Origin: Bacillus sp. FJAT-14578
GTDB lineage: Bacteria; Bacillota; Bacilli; Bacillales; Bacillaceae_H
Direction: 5' to 3'
DNA length: 64,000 nucleotides
Assembly: GCF_000504165.1 (NCBI RefSeq)
Contig: NZ_AYSE01000007.1
Location: 396,299 to 460,298 of the forward strand
A program made the position numbers and the translations under genes. This document shows, piece by piece, positions 63,097-64,000 of the stretch. Positions within the stretch are counted from its first letter, which is position 1, and every line of letters starts with the position of its first letter. The notes under the pieces were generated by a model. That model was not told the origin of the DNA. It saw only the letters and a program-made list of their open reading frames with translations, and ran no database searches.

Positions 63097-63564
63097 GTGT
63101 CCCAGGTGATATCAAGAATCGAAAAAAAGAAGAGAGAAAGAAAAGAAATATTCATACGGGCGATTATCACTTTTATTGCTTCCCTTCTAGTTAATACCTT
63201 AGTAGGTCGATTATTTTCAGATAACGATTCATCGTATTTTACGTTCCCTTTCGTTTTTTCATTAATATACGCTTTAATTAGTTTTAAAGATTCGTCAGGA
63301 TTTTTTAAAGGGCTAACATGTGGCTTAGTAGCATTAGTACCTGGACTTATCCTTTTTTTAGCCAATCCAACAGGAGTATATTTTTTTCATTTAATCATGT
63401 TTCTAGTGATTGCATGGGGGCAAAATGATCTGTGGCGCAAAAAGGAAATAAGTAATTATTATACAGATTTAATCCAAAAGATATCGAAGAAAACGAAGGA
63501 GAATGTCCAAACAAAAACCAGACAAATTCATATAAATATAAAGTCGAAAGACGTAAAAAAATAA
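63097..63564 (+). CDS. Hypothetical membrane protein (155 aa)
   Basis: The product has a basic N-terminus, about four membrane spans (roughly 22-40, 49-66, 75-91, 96-112) and a long Lys/Thr-rich cytoplasmic tail. The start is GTG at 63097 with GGAGGAGGA upstream. No family is recognised. Composition is AT-rich like the neighbouring accessory DNA. Confidence 0.55.
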   Translation: MSQVISRIEKKKRERKEIFIRAIITFIASLLVNTLVGRLFSDNDSSYFTFPFVFSLIYALISFKDSSGFFKGLTCGLVALVPGLILFLANPTGVYFFHLIMFLVIAWGQNDLWRKKEISNYYTDLIQKISKKTKENVQTKTRQIHINIKSKDVKK

Positions 63565-63623
63565 TATCCCTTTACAAATATTAAAGGTTACTCCTCTGAC
63601 AACTTCTTCCGTTAACTTGATAA

Positions 63624-63662
63624 GCAAACGTCCCAATAGGGTAAACTTATTGGGACGTTTTT
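63624..63662 (+). terminator. Terminator after the membrane protein gene
   Basis: AAACGTCCCAATA / TATTGGGACGTTTTT. Confidence 0.8.
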
Positions 63663-63664
63663 GA

Positions 63665-64000
63665 TTTTCGCGAAAATTCCATAATTATAGTGTCTCAAAT
63701 GACTTATCCCAAATTTAAAATAAAGTCTGATCATTTATAAAAATTCTAATCGTTTGTAGAAGTTTGATCCAAAACCTGTTTCGTTTATACAATTTTTTTC
63801 TTTTTGACCCGTATTAATGTCGAAAGAAAATAAATTTGTTTAAAAACACCATCCATGTTATTCCACTAAAGGGCCATTTAGTGGGTGCGAAATGTTCCTG
63901 ACTCAAATGAAATGTGGTCACACAATTTCGGTAAAGGTTAGGCAGTTTTAGATTTCTAAAACTGAAGGGTTATGTCGAGGAGTCGAATGAGGAGGTAACG
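63665..64000. other. Right-edge region, probable leader of the next gene
   Basis: No ORF begins inside. CCACTAAA / TTTAGTGG forms a hairpin at about 63863-63884. The window ends with GAGGAGGTAACG, a strong ribosome site, so a start codon probably lies just past the edge. Confidence 0.5.

Overview
The window reads as chromosome of a low-GC, endospore-forming Gram-positive bacterium of the family Bacillaceae. The evidence is AGGAGG-type ribosome binding sites, sigma-A promoters, an S-box and T-boxes, small spore proteins, a gerA-type germination operon, and a run from dinG to yppG in the order known from Bacillus subtilis. The species cannot be named from sequence alone. No rRNA, tRNA, CRISPR array or prophage was seen.

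Layout. 1-14.9 kb is a conserved housekeeping block: dinG (3' part), a degenerate metallo-beta-lactamase-fold protein, ypmA, ypmB, aspB, asnS, dnaD, nth, ypoC, then ponA and recU on the other strand, yppC, an SspM-like spore protein, yppD, yppE, yppF and yppG. 15-20 kb is a patch of small genes: a truncated CBO0543-family protein, several 35-57 aa proteins absent from a 60-aa ORF list, cspB, a GntR regulator with its transporter, and a cluster of short spore-protein-like genes. 20.3-25.5 kb holds an OpuF-type osmoprotectant transporter and a SAM-riboswitch-controlled metI-metC operon. 25.5-30.3 kb holds a SIMPL-domain protein, a putP remnant and glpF-glpK behind a CcpA site and a GlpP-type leader. 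30.4-38.4 kb has a secreted-type PepF peptidase and an aromatic operon (aroA-aroF-hisC-tyrA) behind two nearly identical T-boxes with Tyr specifiers. 38.5-42.2 kb is a gerA-type operon.

42-64 kb is accessory sequence full of remnants (alcohol dehydrogenase, DUF2201, phosphoesterase, ROK regulator, FN3 protein, serine recombinase). It includes an IS1182-family element sitting inside a hairpin, an alkaline phosphatase behind four 11-bp-phased PhoP boxes, a Tat-exported PhoX-type phosphatase, a secreted GH92 alpha-mannosidase, two related ferritin-like DUF2202 proteins, and a LysR regulator. The two phosphatases and the mannosidase suggest scavenging of extracellular phosphate esters and mannose-containing glycans.

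The most unusual signal lies between the genes. Three families of dispersed palindromic elements (A, B and C below) recur through the window, each with hairpins whose two arms change together between copies. Family A stands out: in four copies the element starts exactly at the TAA stop codon of the gene before it, and its interior comes in long, short and expanded hairpin versions.
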